From NCBI RefSeq assembly GCF_004745425.1, contig NZ_PGGK01000007.1, positions 1 through 64,000 of the forward strand: 64,000 bases of DNA, in the 5' to 3' direction. Shown piece after piece: positions 34,534-45,232 of this stretch. The translations under genes were made by a program, and so were the position numbers. Origin of the DNA: Methanolobus halotolerans (lineage in GTDB: Archaea; Halobacteriota; Methanosarcinia; Methanosarcinales; Methanosarcinaceae). The stretch's first letter is position 1, and the number at the start of each line of letters is the position of its first letter. The notes under the pieces were generated by a model. The model was not told the DNA's origin, made no database searches, and worked only from the letters and a program-made list of their open reading frames with translations.

Positions 34534-37500
34534 ATGCCTTCTGAAAAAAGTGATACATGGGAATTCTGGATCGATCGTGGCGGCACTTTTACTGACATTG
34601 TAGCAAAATCGCCAGAAGGAAAATTGTTTACCCATAAACTGCTCTCGGAAGATCCTGAGCACTATGCAGATGCAGCGATGCATGGGATTCGCAGGATACT
34701 GGGAACAGGATTGGGAAATACGTTGACATCGGAGAAAATCTCGTCCATAAAGATGGGTACCACTGTTGGAACCAATGCCCTGCTTGAACGTAAAGGCGAG
34801 CCCACCGCCCTTGTAACCACTGAGGGTTTCAGGGATGCGCTCCGTATAGCCTACCAGAACCGGCCCGATATCTTTGCATTGGAGATCAAGCGGCCCGAGC
34901 TGTTATATGAAAGAGTCGTGGAGGTCAGGGAACGTTACACTGCCCATGGCGAGGAACTTGTTCCCCTGGATACCCGAAAGGCACGGGAAGAACTTAGAAA
35001 AGTATACGTTGCAGGCATAAGGTCTGTTGCAATAGTGCTGATGCACGCCTATCGCTATCCTGACCATGAACTCCAGCTTAAACGGATTGCAGAAGAGATC
35101 GGCTTTTCACACATATCGCTTTCACATGAGGTCAGCCCCCTGATGAAGTTTGTGAGCAGTGGTGAAACCACCGTCGTTGATGCATACCTGTCACCTGTAT
35201 TGAGAAGGTATATCGATATGATAGCAGAAACACTGGAGGATTCTGGCAAGAGGACACATCTGATGTTCATGCAGTCCGGTGGCGGACTTATAGATTCCCG
35301 GTATTTCAGAGGCAGGGACTGCATCCTTTCTGGACCTGCAGGCGGGATAGTCGGAGCCATCCGGACATCTGAAATGGCAGGTTTCAGGAACATCATTACC
35401 TTTGACATGGGGGGGACATCCACAGATGTCGCACATTACAGCGGGGAGTACGAGAGGAGCTTTGAGACAGAGGTTGCGGGAATTCACCTGCGCTCACCCA
35501 TGCTTCACATCAATACAGTTGCAGCCGGAGGAGGGTCCATACTCCATTTTGATTCCGGCAGGTTCCGTGTAGGTCCCGACTCGGCAGGTTCGGATCCCGG
35601 ACCGGCATGTTATCGCAAAGGAGGACCGCTTACTGTTACGGATTGCAATCTCATGCTTTGTACAATACAGCCAGAGCACTTCCCGCAGGTGTTCGGCCCG
35701 GAAGCTGATCTGCCTCTTGACAGGGAAACCGTTGCCAGGAAATTCAAGGAACTTGCTGAAGAGGTAACTGCGTTCACAGGCGAGGATTATACTGCAGAAA
35801 AGATTGCAGAAGGATTTCTGAAGGTGGCTGTAGAGAACATGACCAATGCCATCAAGAAGATATCCATCCAGCGAGGATACGATATCAAGAACTATACACT
35901 CTGTTGCTTCGGAGGTGCAGGGGCCCAGCATGCCTGCAGAGTGGCGGATTCACTGGGACTGAGGACTGTTTTTATTCACCCGTTTGCAGGTGTGCTTTCT
36001 GCATACGGCATGGGACTTGCCGATCAGAAGATACTGAAAGAGTATGCTGTGGAGCGGGTGCTGGATGACAAACTGGTCCTGGGCCTTAGCACGGAGTTCA
36101 CCAGAATAGAGACGGAAGGAAAAGCAGAGATGCGCATTCAGGGAGTAAGGGAAGAAAACATTGGTACATTTCACAGAGTGCATGTGAAGTATATTGGAAC
36201 CGATAACCCCCTGATAATTGATTCCGGTACAATGGAAGGCATTGTCAATGCCTTTGACCACGAGCACAAAAAACGTTTCGGGTTTACAATGGAAGATAAG
36301 GAGCTTATTGTGGAAGCAATATCGGTGGAGATCGTGGGCTCCGGGGAGAATGTGCTGGAAAATAATGTACTTCCTCCCGGTAATGGTAACCATGAAGCAA
36401 TCGTCAGTACCCGCATGTACACCTGTAACCAATTCCACAAAACACCCATAATAAAACGTGAGAACCTGAAACCCGGAACAGAAGTCCATGGGCCTGCCAT
36501 AATAACGGAGGAGAACACAACCGTTGTAATTGAACCGGGCTGGAAAGCAGAACTCACTTCCACTAACTGCCTGATACTCACAAAGGTGGGGCAGGTCCCA
36601 GACACACAGGACATTGGCACAGAAGCAGACCCTGTGATGCTTGAGATATTCAACAACCGTTTCATGTCCATTGCGGAACAGATGGGCTATACGCTCCAGA
36701 ATACTGCATACTCGGTAAATATCAAAGAAAGGCTTGACTTCTCATGTGCGGTCTTTGACATGGATGGAAGACTTGTTGCCAATGCGCCCCATATACCCGT
36801 ACACCTGGGCTCTATGGGAGAAAGCGTCCGATCGGTCATAGAACAGTTCAGGGAAATACAACCCGGTGATGTTTACATAGTTAACTCTCCTTTTAAGGGC
36901 GGGACACATCTGCCGGATATCACTGTGATTACCCCGGTTTTTATTGAAGGCAGGCCAGCCTTCTATGTAGCCTCACGGGGACACCATGCAGACATAGGCG
37001 GCATCAGCCCTGCTTCCATGCCACCTAACAGCAGGCACATCGACGAGGAAGGAGTTATAACCGATGGGATGCGGATAGTTGAAAACGGGCAATTCCTCGA
37101 AATTGAAGTAAATCAATGGTTGCAATACAGCAAATACCCGGTAAGCAATCCCCGACAGAATATCGCTGACCTCCGTGCCCAGGTAGCTGCGAACGAGAAG
37201 GGCGCCATGGAGCTAAAACTACTTGCGGAGAGCTTTTCCCTCAAGACTGTGGAAGCTTACATGAGCCATGTGCAGGATAACGCTGAAGAGGCAGTCAGAG
37301 CAATTACTACATCCCTCAAGGACGGAGAGGCGGTGCAGGTCTTTGACGACGGAAGCCAGATCAAAGTAAAAGTAAGCATTGACAGGGAAAGAAGAGCAGC
37401 ACATATAGACTTCACAAGAACATCGCCCCAGCACCCCGGAAACCTCAATGCGCCTGTAGCAGTCTGCAAGGCGGCTGTACTCTATGTGTTCAGGACACTT

Positions 37501-38166
37501 GTGCAGGAGGATATCCCATTGAATGAGGGATGCCTCAAGCCACTGGAAATATCCGTACCCGAGGGTTGTATGCTCAACCCGGTGTATCCTGCAGCGGTGG
37601 TCGCAGGGAATGTGGAGACCTCTCAGGCAATCGTGGATACACTTTTTAAGGCACTGGGAGTGATGGCAGGTTCCCAGGGGACAATGAACAACTTTACCTT
37701 TGGGAACTCAGAGTTTCAGTACTATGAGACCATATGCGGTGGTTCGGGAGCAGGGGATGGCTTTCACGGAACGGATGCGGTGCATACCCATATGACAAAT
37801 TCGAGGATAACCGACCCGGAAGTGCTGGAATGGCGCTTTCCGGTGCTACTGGAAGAGTTTTCCATAAGACAGGAAAGCGCAGGGGAAGGCGAGTACACCG
37901 GAGGATGCGGCGTCATCAGGAAAATACGCTTTCTGGAACCGATGAGGGCTGCTATAATCTCCGGCCACAGGAGGGTGGCTCCCGCGGGCCTCAACGGCGG
38001 AAAGGATGGAAAGGTCGGACGTAACTATATCGTTAAAAAGGATGGAGTTATTCTTGAACTGGGAGGAAAGGCCGAATATGTGGCAGGTGCAGGAGACGTC
38101 TTTGTCATTGAGACCCCGGGAGGTGGAGGTTTCGGATATCTGAACAAAAGTCCTAGAAAATCTTAA
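34534..38166 (+). CDS. Fused hydantoinase/5-oxoprolinase (HyuA-HyuB)
   Basis: This single 1210-aa chain joins HyuA (about residues 1-690; [52 protein letters not shown]) and HyuB (about residues 700-1205; [63 protein letters not shown]). The fused form is like eukaryotic and some bacterial ATP-dependent 5-oxoprolinase, which opens 5-oxoproline to glutamate; hydantoin or acetone-type substrates are alternatives. 5-oxoproline detoxification is the simplest guess. ATTCCGGGGAGATATT precedes ATG 34534. It is monocistronic. Confidence 0.9.
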   Translation: MPSEKSDTWEFWIDRGGTFTDIVAKSPEGKLFTHKLLSEDPEHYADAAMHGIRRILGTGLGNTLTSEKISSIKMGTTVGTNALLERKGEPTALVTTEGFRDALRIAYQNRPDIFALEIKRPELLYERVVEVRERYTAHGEELVPLDTRKAREELRKVYVAGIRSVAIVLMHAYRYPDHELQLKRIAEEIGFSHISLSHEVSPLMKFVSSGETTVVDAYLSPVLRRYIDMIAETLEDSGKRTHLMFMQSGGGLIDSRYFRGRDCILSGPAGGIVGAIRTSEMAGFRNIITFDMGGTSTDVAHYSGEYERSFETEVAGIHLRSPMLHINTVAAGGGSILHFDSGRFRVGPDSAGSDPGPACYRKGGPLTVTDCNLMLCTIQPEHFPQVFGPEADLPLDRETVARKFKELAEEVTAFTGEDYTAEKIAEGFLKVAVENMTNAIKKISIQRGYDIKNYTLCCFGGAGAQHACRVADSLGLRTVFIHPFAGVLSAYGMGLADQKILKEYAVERVLDDKLVLGLSTEFTRIETEGKAEMRIQGVREENIGTFHRVHVKYIGTDNPLIIDSGTMEGIVNAFDHEHKKRFGFTMEDKELIVEAISVEIVGSGENVLENNVLPPGNGNHEAIVSTRMYTCNQFHKTPIIKRENLKPGTEVHGPAIITEENTTVVIEPGWKAELTSTNCLILTKVGQVPDTQDIGTEADPVMLEIFNNRFMSIAEQMGYTLQNTAYSVNIKERLDFSCAVFDMDGRLVANAPHIPVHLGSMGESVRSVIEQFREIQPGDVYIVNSPFKGGTHLPDITVITPVFIEGRPAFYVASRGHHADIGGISPASMPPNSRHIDEEGVITDGMRIVENGQFLEIEVNQWLQYSKYPVSNPRQNIADLRAQVAANEKGAMELKLLAESFSLKTVEAYMSHVQDNAEEAVRAITTSLKDGEAVQVFDDGSQIKVKVSIDRERRAAHIDFTRTSPQHPGNLNAPVAVCKAAVLYVFRTLVQEDIPLNEGCLKPLEISVPEGCMLNPVYPAAVVAGNVETSQAIVDTLFKALGVMAGSQGTMNNFTFGNSEFQYYETICGGSGAGDGFHGTDAVHTHMTNSRITDPEVLEWRFPVLLEEFSIRQESAGEGEYTGGCGVIRKIRFLEPMRAAIISGHRRVAPAGLNGGKDGKVGRNYIVKKDGVILELGGKAEYVAGAGDVFVIETPGGGGFGYLNKSPRKS

Positions 38167-38226
38167 GTAATGATGATTGTTAACTTATTATGTGAATAGT
38201 GTACGAACCAAGATCCTGTAAATCAT

Positions 38227-38685
38227 ATGAACTCTGATACAAATTTAAAGGAAGTCACCGTCAAGGGTGTCTTTATGGTAAATATAGTAGGAAGGTCTGT
38301 CCCCGCGGTGATGCTTGAGGACGAAGAGGGCTCGCTCATGCCGATACATATCGGTAATTCCGAGGCACTTTCCATAAACTCGGTATTGAGAAATGAGACA
38401 ATGCCAAGGCCTATGACGCACGACCTTATAGTCACCATGCTCGAAAGGCTCGGGACAAAGGTGGAAAGGGTCCTTATCGATGAGAAGATCGATAACATAT
38501 ATTATGCAAGGCTCAGGCTTGACAGGGACGGGACCAGCATTGAATTTGATGCCCGGCCAAGCGATTGCATTGCCATGGCCCTCAGACAGAATGCTCCGAT
38601 TCTTATTGACAGGAAGATATTCACTGACGATTCTATCAACAAGGAGAACTTCCAGCTCTCAAGATCTGCAGACGATTTTGAATAA
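38227..38685 (+). CDS. Bifunctional-nuclease-domain (DUF151) protein
   Basis: The 152-aa protein has a DUF151/BFN domain (about residues 8-135): AVMLEDEEGSLMPIHIGNSE, RPMTHDLIVTMLERLG, and the family motif ARPSDCIAMALR. Plant and bacterial members have nuclease activity with little sequence specificity; others only bind. The archaeal role is unknown. No ribosome binding site is clear before ATG 38227. It is followed by a DUF1614 gene with its own TATA-like box, so cotranscription is uncertain. Confidence 0.9.
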   Translation: MNSDTNLKEVTVKGVFMVNIVGRSVPAVMLEDEEGSLMPIHIGNSEALSINSVLRNETMPRPMTHDLIVTMLERLGTKVERVLIDEKIDNIYYARLRLDRDGTSIEFDARPSDCIAMALRQNAPILIDRKIFTDDSINKENFQLSRSADDFE

Positions 38686-38739
38686 GCGGACATTCGGTTC
38701 ACAAGAAAACAATTATTTAAAATCTAAAGAACTACTTCC

Positions 38740-39447
38740 ATGAGGCACAGGATTTTTTATAACCCGTTGAAGTTCTTTTTCACCGCTGTACTGGTGATGT
38801 TATTTGCCTTTAGCATCTCAATCCTCTTCTTTGGCCTTGCCAGCACGGCATTTGCGAGGATAGGGTTCTCATGGAGTGATGCCTTTATCCTGCTCTTGCT
38901 ATCCCTTATAGGGAGCAGTATCAATATACCCCTCACAACCATCGAGTCTGAGACTCCAATCGAGAACCATCGCTTTGTCAAGGTATTCGGGGTTTCCTAC
39001 AGAGTCCCCTTCAAGGAGACATTCAAGACAAAGACGACCCTTGCGGTAAATATAGGAGGCGCACTTATCCCGTCCATGGTGTCCCTATACCTGTTAATCC
39101 TCTTCCCCGGAGCCATCGTATACTCACTATACGCAACCGCCATCGTCTCCCTTGTAACCAAGATGGTCGCCCGCCCCGTCAGAGGAGTCGGCATCGTATC
39201 ACCCGCAATCATCCCCCCTCTTGTAGCCGCACTAAGCTCTATGCTCGTAGTATCCATGGCCGGAGCCAACCGCGACCTGCTCTTCATCACAGCCTACGTG
39301 AGCGGCACCATGGGCACCCTAATCGGAGCCGACCTGCTCAACCTCAGCGCCATAACCAAGATAGGGGCACCGGTTGCGAGCATTGGAGGAGCCGGGACTT
39401 TCGACGGGGTTTTTCTGGCAGGGGTTATTGCGGTGTTGTTGGTGTGA
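38740..39447 (+). CDS. DUF1614 membrane protein
   Basis: This 235-aa polytopic membrane protein has about six hydrophobic segments. Family-like motifs are IGSSINIPLTTIES, GGALIPSMVSLYLLI, and GTLIGADLLNLSAITKIGAP followed by SIGGAGTFDGVFLAG near the C-terminus. Function is unknown. AATTATTTAAAATC about 27 nt upstream of ATG 38740 suggests a leaderless mRNA. The DNA of about 39110-39370 is markedly C-rich in third codon positions compared with the first half and with neighbours. Confidence 0.88.
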   Translation: MRHRIFYNPLKFFFTAVLVMLFAFSISILFFGLASTAFARIGFSWSDAFILLLLSLIGSSINIPLTTIESETPIENHRFVKVFGVSYRVPFKETFKTKTTLAVNIGGALIPSMVSLYLLILFPGAIVYSLYATAIVSLVTKMVARPVRGVGIVSPAIIPPLVAALSSMLVVSMAGANRDLLFITAYVSGTMGTLIGADLLNLSAITKIGAPVASIGGAGTFDGVFLAGVIAVLLV

Positions 39448-39714
39448 GAAAGTCCTGCATAATCTGAAAAAAGGCCCCGGCATATAATTACGGTCACATA
39501 ATTGTCACGACAGCTATATCTACAGAATGTTTTTTTTCTGAATACACTGGGTATGAATTTATTTTCACCCAATGAAAGAAGATACATGTTAAAGTTTTGA
39601 GCAACGAAACCATTACCAAAAAACAATTTAAATATAAACTTTATCTTATTTATATAGTGTATTTTATATATTATGCTTGTCTTAAATAATAAATTATACT
39701 TTTGATATCAGAAG

Positions 39715-42700
39715 GTGGTTTTTATAAACTCATCGAAACTACGAACATTAAAATATCCAATATTATTATTGATCCTGCTCTTAACCATAGGAATGGCATC
39801 CGCAGCAGACATTATCGCCGGTGAAGGAACAGGGAACACTACAATCAACGCCGCACTGACCAATGCAACTGACGGAGACACTATAGTCGTCATTGATGGA
39901 ATCTATACTGAGAACATAGTTGTTAACAAAAGTATCACAATCCACTCTGAGAATGGTTCTGCAAACACGATCGTTCAGGCAGCATCAATAGACACACACA
40001 TATTCAATGTCACGGCCAGCAATGTTACAATTAGTGGGTTTAACGTCACAGGCGCAACAAACTACAGTAGCATTTACGCGTTTTCAGCTTTAAATTGTAA
40101 CATCTCAGACAACCTGGTGTCTGAAAGTTATGCAGGCATCTACTTTTACAATTCAGATGACAGCACTATAAGCAACAATCAGATCGGTTCTAACACAATT
40201 GGCATCTATCTGCAGAGATCAGCCAATAATACCCTGGTCAATAATACGATGGAGTCGAATAGTTATAACTTCGGGACCTATGGACCGGATCCGGAACATT
40301 TTGTCCACGATATAGACACCAGCAATCAGGTCAATGGAAAACCGCTCTATTATCTGGTCGATCAGGCGGATACACAGATCCCCCTGGGTGCAGGACAGGT
40401 TTACATTGTAAGCTCCGCGAACATTACTGTAAAGGATATCTCAATATCTAACGGTTATGAAGGTGTAATGCTTGCATATACTAACAATTCAAGGGTCGAG
40501 AATATCACTGTTTCACAAAACGCTGGTGGAGTTATACTGGTAAATTCAGATTCCAACACTCTTGATAATATCAATGCCATCAACAACACTTATGGAATAT
40601 ACCTTGAGAACTCTACTGACAACACTTTTACCGACAGCATAATCGGATCAAGCGGATGGGATGGCATTTCCCTGTATTCTTCAAGCAATCATAATGTTTT
40701 AGACAACAACACGATCAGCTCCGGTGGTTGTGACGGCATCTATATCGATAATTCGGAAAATAATATCCTGAGCAACAACACGATAGTCGATAACCCTGAA
40801 TCAGGAATAAATCTCTACTATTCAGACAGCAACAACATGGCTGACAATATTGTAATTAACAACACCTATCATGGCATTCACCTTAACGTTTCAAGTTACA
40901 ATACCCTGACCGGCAATAATGCAAGTGATAACTTAAAGAGCGGTATCTACCTTTATAATGTGAGTAACTACAATGTTCTGGATGACAATACTGCAATAAA
41001 TAACACTGAGAAAGGAATCCTCCTTCTTAATGCAAGTAACAACATCTTAACCAACAGTTCTCTCAGTTCCAACGATTACGGCATTTTCCTGGAAGATTCG
41101 ACCAACAATACCCTGGCCAATAATACCATGGGATCAAACGATTTTAATTTTGGTGTTTACGGCCCTGAACTAAAGCATTTTGTCCATAATATAGACACCA
41201 ACAACATGGTCAATGGAAAACCGCTCTATTACCTTATCACCCAGACAGATATGCAGGTACCTCTGGATGCAGGGCAGGTATATGTCGTAAACTCCACCAA
41301 CGTCACAGTCAAGGACTTCTCCGTATCAAATGGTTATGACGGTATAGCGTTTGCATATACCAATAATTCAAGGATAGAGAACTTTACTGCTTCGGACTGT
41401 TACCATGGTATCTACATGATTCACTCTAACTTCAACACTATCGAAAATGTAGTGGCCAACAGCAATATTTACGGCCTCGAAATGACAATGTCAGGTAATA
41501 ATCTATTATCCAATAGTACCTCTACATCCAATGTTAGGGGACTCAATCTTATAGATTCCAGCTACAACGACATAACCAGCAATGATTTCGATTCCAATAC
41601 TCCGGTAGGCATCAGACTTTCTAATTCAGATAACAATAACCTGACTGATAACACTGCAAAAGACAGTTTCGTTGGAATAGATCTTACCAGTTCAGAATTC
41701 AATGTGCTGATCAATAATACCGCTGGCAATGGAAATTCTTACGGGTTCTATATAGGATCAGATAATAATACACTTACTTCTAATACTGCCAGCAGCAATG
41801 AACAAGCTGGTATTCGTCTTTACCATGCCGACAACAATACCCTGGAAAACAATACTGCCAGTGATAATGATCTGGACGGTATTGCGCTAAGATATTCAAA
41901 TAACAACGTTTTCATCAATAATACTGCCAATACTAACTCCCGAGCCGGTTTTGTTCTGGAGGATTCAAACAGCAATACACTTTTGGGCAATAGTGCCATG
42001 GACAGCACCGGTGACTGGGCAGTTAGTGCTGCAACTATGGATATTGAATCCTTGGGCACGGACCCTTTAACCACATATTTTGACGAGATGGGTAGTATCG
42101 TCGATACAGAAGAATATGCTCTGTTCGACCCGGCATCCTCACCTGAATTCTTGGGCCAGTCTGGCTCCATAGACTCATCCTCTATAAGCCCCACTGTCAG
42201 TGAGATGGACGCTTCATTTGGGATCGCTGTTGGCTTTTCTTCTGACAATGTTATATCATCGACCCGTACAGCTGGGAACTATTATGGTCTTTATACACTT
42301 CTGTCAACAAACACCATGGTAGATGATCTCATACTGACGAACGGCCTGGCAAAACTATCTTTTGTGACCGACGATAGCAGGATCCTGCTGAGTGGTTCTG
42401 ATTCTAACCCCGTACAGTTTTCCGGCAAAACGAATGTCAACGGGTATGTTGGTATTGTCCATTCGTCCATTGTCCCATCATCAACTATCCTGGCTTCAGA
42501 AAATATGCTTATTACTTATTCCTACGACGATTCGGGGATGAGCAATACTACTGAAGCTTCGATCTCACTGTTCAGGACAGACAATGACCAGTGGGTTGAA
42601 GTTCCAAGTGTCACGCTCAATACAACCCATAACTACGTTTCTGCAAACCTTACTGAATTCGGTACTTTTGGTCTTTTCAAAGATGCTGCCGGACCAACAG

Positions 42701-43359
42701 TATCAGGTTCTCATGACAAATCCCTTTCAGCAAGGATCAGATCACAGGGAACCGTTACCGACCTGCCCGTTAACGGGGATGGCGAAATTACAGCTGATAC
42801 TGTCATAAAGTCATCTGATGCATCAACTACACTGTCAGTGGGCAAAGGAACAAAAGCCCTTGATCCTTACGGAAATCCTGTGAGCAAGATAATAGTCACC
42901 ACCCCGGCATCCCTGCCATCAAATACTCCTGCAGAGGTCATAGAGTCAGGCCTCTACTTTGATTTCGGACCCTCCGGAACCACTTTCAGTCAGGACGTCA
43001 TAATTACTATCGAGTTTGATCCGGCAGAGTTCGAGGGACGCAATCCTGTGATCTATACTCACACTTCAGACGGATGGATAGCACTTACAACAACCGTTGA
43101 CCGGGAAAAGGGGAGAGCAACGGCAGCGACGAATCACTTCTCGCTCTATGCGCTGTTCGGCACAGATGCCGAGAGTATACAGGAAGTTTCACTTGACCCA
43201 TCATCGCAGGATTCTGAGACTTCTGACCTTACAGAGGAAGAAACACCTGTGAAAGATGAAAGTGGTTTTGGCTATCTTTTCTGGATAATCGGCATAGCTG
43301 TTGTCCTTGCTCTGGGAATTGTAGTTGTTAAAAAGCAAAAGAAAAACGAAGGGTTATAA
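39715..43359 (+). CDS. Large NosD-like parallel beta-helix surface protein
   Basis: This 1214-aa secreted protein has a signal peptide (YPILLLILLLTIGMASAAD), a long right-handed beta-helix of NosD/pectate-lyase-type repeats (about residues 30-770, Asn/Ser/Thr-rich with many N-x-S/T glycosylation sites such as NNTI), a C-terminal beta domain (about 990-1140), an acidic linker and a membrane helix (FGYLFWIIGIAVVLALGIVVV) with tail KKQKKNEGL. A module of about 95 residues occurs twice (YGPDPEHFVHDIDTSNQVNG and YGPELKHFVHNIDTNNMVNG). It is likely a cell-surface adhesion or sugar-binding protein. The GTG at 39715 lies inside the ribosome binding site GAAGGTGG; ATA at 39724 has better spacing. Confidence 0.88.
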   Translation: MVFINSSKLRTLKYPILLLILLLTIGMASAADIIAGEGTGNTTINAALTNATDGDTIVVIDGIYTENIVVNKSITIHSENGSANTIVQAASIDTHIFNVTASNVTISGFNVTGATNYSSIYAFSALNCNISDNLVSESYAGIYFYNSDDSTISNNQIGSNTIGIYLQRSANNTLVNNTMESNSYNFGTYGPDPEHFVHDIDTSNQVNGKPLYYLVDQADTQIPLGAGQVYIVSSANITVKDISISNGYEGVMLAYTNNSRVENITVSQNAGGVILVNSDSNTLDNINAINNTYGIYLENSTDNTFTDSIIGSSGWDGISLYSSSNHNVLDNNTISSGGCDGIYIDNSENNILSNNTIVDNPESGINLYYSDSNNMADNIVINNTYHGIHLNVSSYNTLTGNNASDNLKSGIYLYNVSNYNVLDDNTAINNTEKGILLLNASNNILTNSSLSSNDYGIFLEDSTNNTLANNTMGSNDFNFGVYGPELKHFVHNIDTNNMVNGKPLYYLITQTDMQVPLDAGQVYVVNSTNVTVKDFSVSNGYDGIAFAYTNNSRIENFTASDCYHGIYMIHSNFNTIENVVANSNIYGLEMTMSGNNLLSNSTSTSNVRGLNLIDSSYNDITSNDFDSNTPVGIRLSNSDNNNLTDNTAKDSFVGIDLTSSEFNVLINNTAGNGNSYGFYIGSDNNTLTSNTASSNEQAGIRLYHADNNTLENNTASDNDLDGIALRYSNNNVFINNTANTNSRAGFVLEDSNSNTLLGNSAMDSTGDWAVSAATMDIESLGTDPLTTYFDEMGSIVDTEEYALFDPASSPEFLGQSGSIDSSSISPTVSEMDASFGIAVGFSSDNVISSTRTAGNYYGLYTLLSTNTMVDDLILTNGLAKLSFVTDDSRILLSGSDSNPVQFSGKTNVNGYVGIVHSSIVPSSTILASENMLITYSYDDSGMSNTTEASISLFRTDNDQWVEVPSVTLNTTHNYVSANLTEFGTFGLFKDAAGPTVSGSHDKSLSARIRSQGTVTDLPVNGDGEITADTVIKSSDASTTLSVGKGTKALDPYGNPVSKIIVTTPASLPSNTPAEVIESGLYFDFGPSGTTFSQDVIITIEFDPAEFEGRNPVIYTHTSDGWIALTTTVDREKGRATAATNHFSLYALFGTDAESIQEVSLDPSSQDSETSDLTEEETPVKDESGFGYLFWIIGIAVVLALGIVVVKKQKKNEGL

Positions 43360-43522
43360 GCCCTTCCGCTTTACTATTATCCCAATGTCTGAAACTGATG
43401 TTATCCGGACCATGGCATAACAAGTGTTAAATAAAAATCAATGTCTTCTTATTAGATAGACATCTGCCAGACTTGATGACAGATTTGAATAACACCATAC
43501 GGTGAAAAGGACACAAACATAC

Positions 43523-44344
43523 ATGCTTACTAAAAGGATCATACCATGTCTTGACGTAACGCTTGACGAGGCCGGGGGAACAGTTGTCAAGGGTATAGAG
43601 TTCGTAGACCTGCGCAAAGCCGGTGACCCTGTGGAACTTGCTAAAAGATACAACGAGCAGGGTGCGGACGAACTTGTTTTCCTGGATATTACTGCCTCCC
43701 ATGAAGGACGCTCCACCATGATCGATGTCATCGAGAGGACCGCAAATGAAGTGTTCATTCCCCTGACCGTGGGAGGTGGCATAAACTCCATCGAGGACGT
43801 GCGCCAGATACTGCGTGCGGGTGCCGACAAGGTTTCCATTAACACATCTGCTGTGAAGAAACCTCAGCTTATCAAAGAAGCCTCGGAGATCTTCGGTGCC
43901 CAGTGCATCGTCACAGCCATCGACTGCAAGAGGAATACCAATATAGTGGATAATCCCGACATAACCATACTCGAACTGGAAGACGGCACCCCTGCATGGT
44001 ACGAGGTGGTTATATACGGAGGGCGCCAGCCCACAGGTATCGATGCCGTACAATGGGCTAAAAAAGTAGAGGAACTTGGATCAGGAGAGATACTCCTCAC
44101 CAGTATGGATCGGGACGGCACATATGACGGTTTCGACATTCCAATCACAAAAAAACTCTCCGAAGAGCTGGAAATACCCATAATCGCATCCGGTGGCGTC
44201 GGGAATCCCGATCATATGTATGAAGGTTTTGTAAAAGGAAAGGCCGATGCCGCTCTTGCAGCAAGCATCTTCCACTTTGGCGAATACACTGTTAAAGACA
44301 CAAAGGAATACCTCAAAGAGAAGAGCATACCTGTAAGGCTCTGA
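43523..44344 (+). CDS. hisF: Imidazole glycerol phosphate synthase cyclase subunit HisF
   Basis: HisF closes the imidazole ring in histidine synthesis, using ammonia from HisH. The 273-aa TIM barrel has catalytic Asp in [15 protein letters not shown] and in [24 protein letters not shown] and [11 protein letters not shown] phosphate-binding loops, and [11 protein letters not shown]. The start at 43523 ([11 protein letters not shown]) is the family N-terminus; GTG at 43502 opens the frame earlier. The mazG-like gene begins 12 nt after the stop. No other his genes adjoin; hisE is at 63235. Confidence 0.95.
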   Translation: MLTKRIIPCLDVTLDEAGGTVVKGIEFVDLRKAGDPVELAKRYNEQGADELVFLDITASHEGRSTMIDVIERTANEVFIPLTVGGGINSIEDVRQILRAGADKVSINTSAVKKPQLIKEASEIFGAQCIVTAIDCKRNTNIVDNPDITILELEDGTPAWYEVVIYGGRQPTGIDAVQWAKKVEELGSGEILLTSMDRDGTYDGFDIPITKKLSEELEIPIIASGGVGNPDHMYEGFVKGKADAALAASIFHFGEYTVKDTKEYLKEKSIPVRL

Positions 44345-44356
44345 ACCGGTGATGAT

Positions 44357-44644
44357 ATGGAGATAGCAGAGTTCCAGCAACTGATGTCCGACCTGTACGC
44401 ACACAATGACAAGAAACGCGGCCCTGCCGCAACCATGCTCTGGCTTGTAGAAGAGGTAGGAGAACTCGCAGAAGCTATTCGCAGGGACGACTGTGAGAAT
44501 ATCAGAGAAGAGCTTGCGGACTGCTTTGCCTGGGTGGGAGCCCTGGCAAACCTCTACGGAATAGACCTTGAGGCGGCATTTCTTGAGAAGTATCCCGATA
44601 AGTGCCCCACGTGCGGCAGGAAGCCATGTATTTGTCCTGACTGA
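44357..44644 (+). CDS. MazG-type nucleotide pyrophosphohydrolase with zinc-like tail
   Basis: The 95-aa protein has the MazG core VEEVGELAEAIRRDD and REELADCFAWVGALAN, the EExxE...ExxD magnesium site. The C-terminus CPTCGRKPCIC is a small Cys cluster that may bind zinc. It probably hydrolyses a nucleoside triphosphate to the monophosphate (house-cleaning), although histidine-pathway HisE belongs to the same superfamily. GGTGATGAT precedes the ATG, 12 nt after hisF, suggesting one operon. Confidence 0.9.
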   Translation: MEIAEFQQLMSDLYAHNDKKRGPAATMLWLVEEVGELAEAIRRDDCENIREELADCFAWVGALANLYGIDLEAAFLEKYPDKCPTCGRKPCICPD

Positions 44645-44702
44645 CAGGATTATCTTTTATAGACCTGGTCCCCATATCTATTGATAACTCAGGGGGTTAG
44701 TT

Positions 44703-45161
44703 ATGAACGAACTAAAGACTGGCAAGACTATTGAGGATTTTACACTCAGAGACAGTAACCGTAATGTAGTACACCTTCATGACCTCAAAGGTAAAAAGAT
44801 ATTACTCGCCTTTCATCCGCTGGCCTGGACCCAGGGGTGTGCAAAGCACATGAAACTGCTGGAAGAGAACTATGAGAAATTCAGTTCCATGAATACAGTC
44901 GCCCTTGGGATCAGCATTGATTCCGTGCCTTCCAAGAAAGCATGGGCTAAGGAACTGGGAGTTGAGAAGACGGTCTTCCTGTCCGACTTCTGGCCGCATG
45001 GAGCAGTGGCAAGGATGTACGGCATGTTCAATGAGGACATGGGAGTATCAAAGCGGGCAAGCATCCTGATTGATGAAGACCTCAAAGTAAAATATATAAA
45101 AGTTTATGAGACGCGTTCATTGCCGGATATAGACGAGATATTTGTTGCTATCAGAGATTAA
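44703..45161 (+). CDS. Peroxiredoxin (AhpC/TSA superfamily)
   Basis: The 152-aa thioredoxin-fold protein has FTLRDSNRNVVHLHDLKGKK, the peroxidatic loop LAFHPLAWTQGCAKHM with Thr and Cys, and LGISIDSVPSKKAWAKELG. No second resolving Cys is visible, suggesting a 1-Cys mechanism or use of an outside thiol. GGGGGTTAGTT precedes the ATG and ATCTTTTATAG lies about 45 nt upstream. It reduces peroxides in the cytosol. It is monocistronic. Confidence 0.92.
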   Translation: MNELKTGKTIEDFTLRDSNRNVVHLHDLKGKKILLAFHPLAWTQGCAKHMKLLEENYEKFSSMNTVALGISIDSVPSKKAWAKELGVEKTVFLSDFWPHGAVARMYGMFNEDMGVSKRASILIDEDLKVKYIKVYETRSLPDIDEIFVAIRD

Positions 45162-45232
45162 AATTTAGCACAGTTTAAATAAATATTTCATAATGTTTAA
45201 ATAATATCCCTTCTCTTGTATAACAGAAGAAC

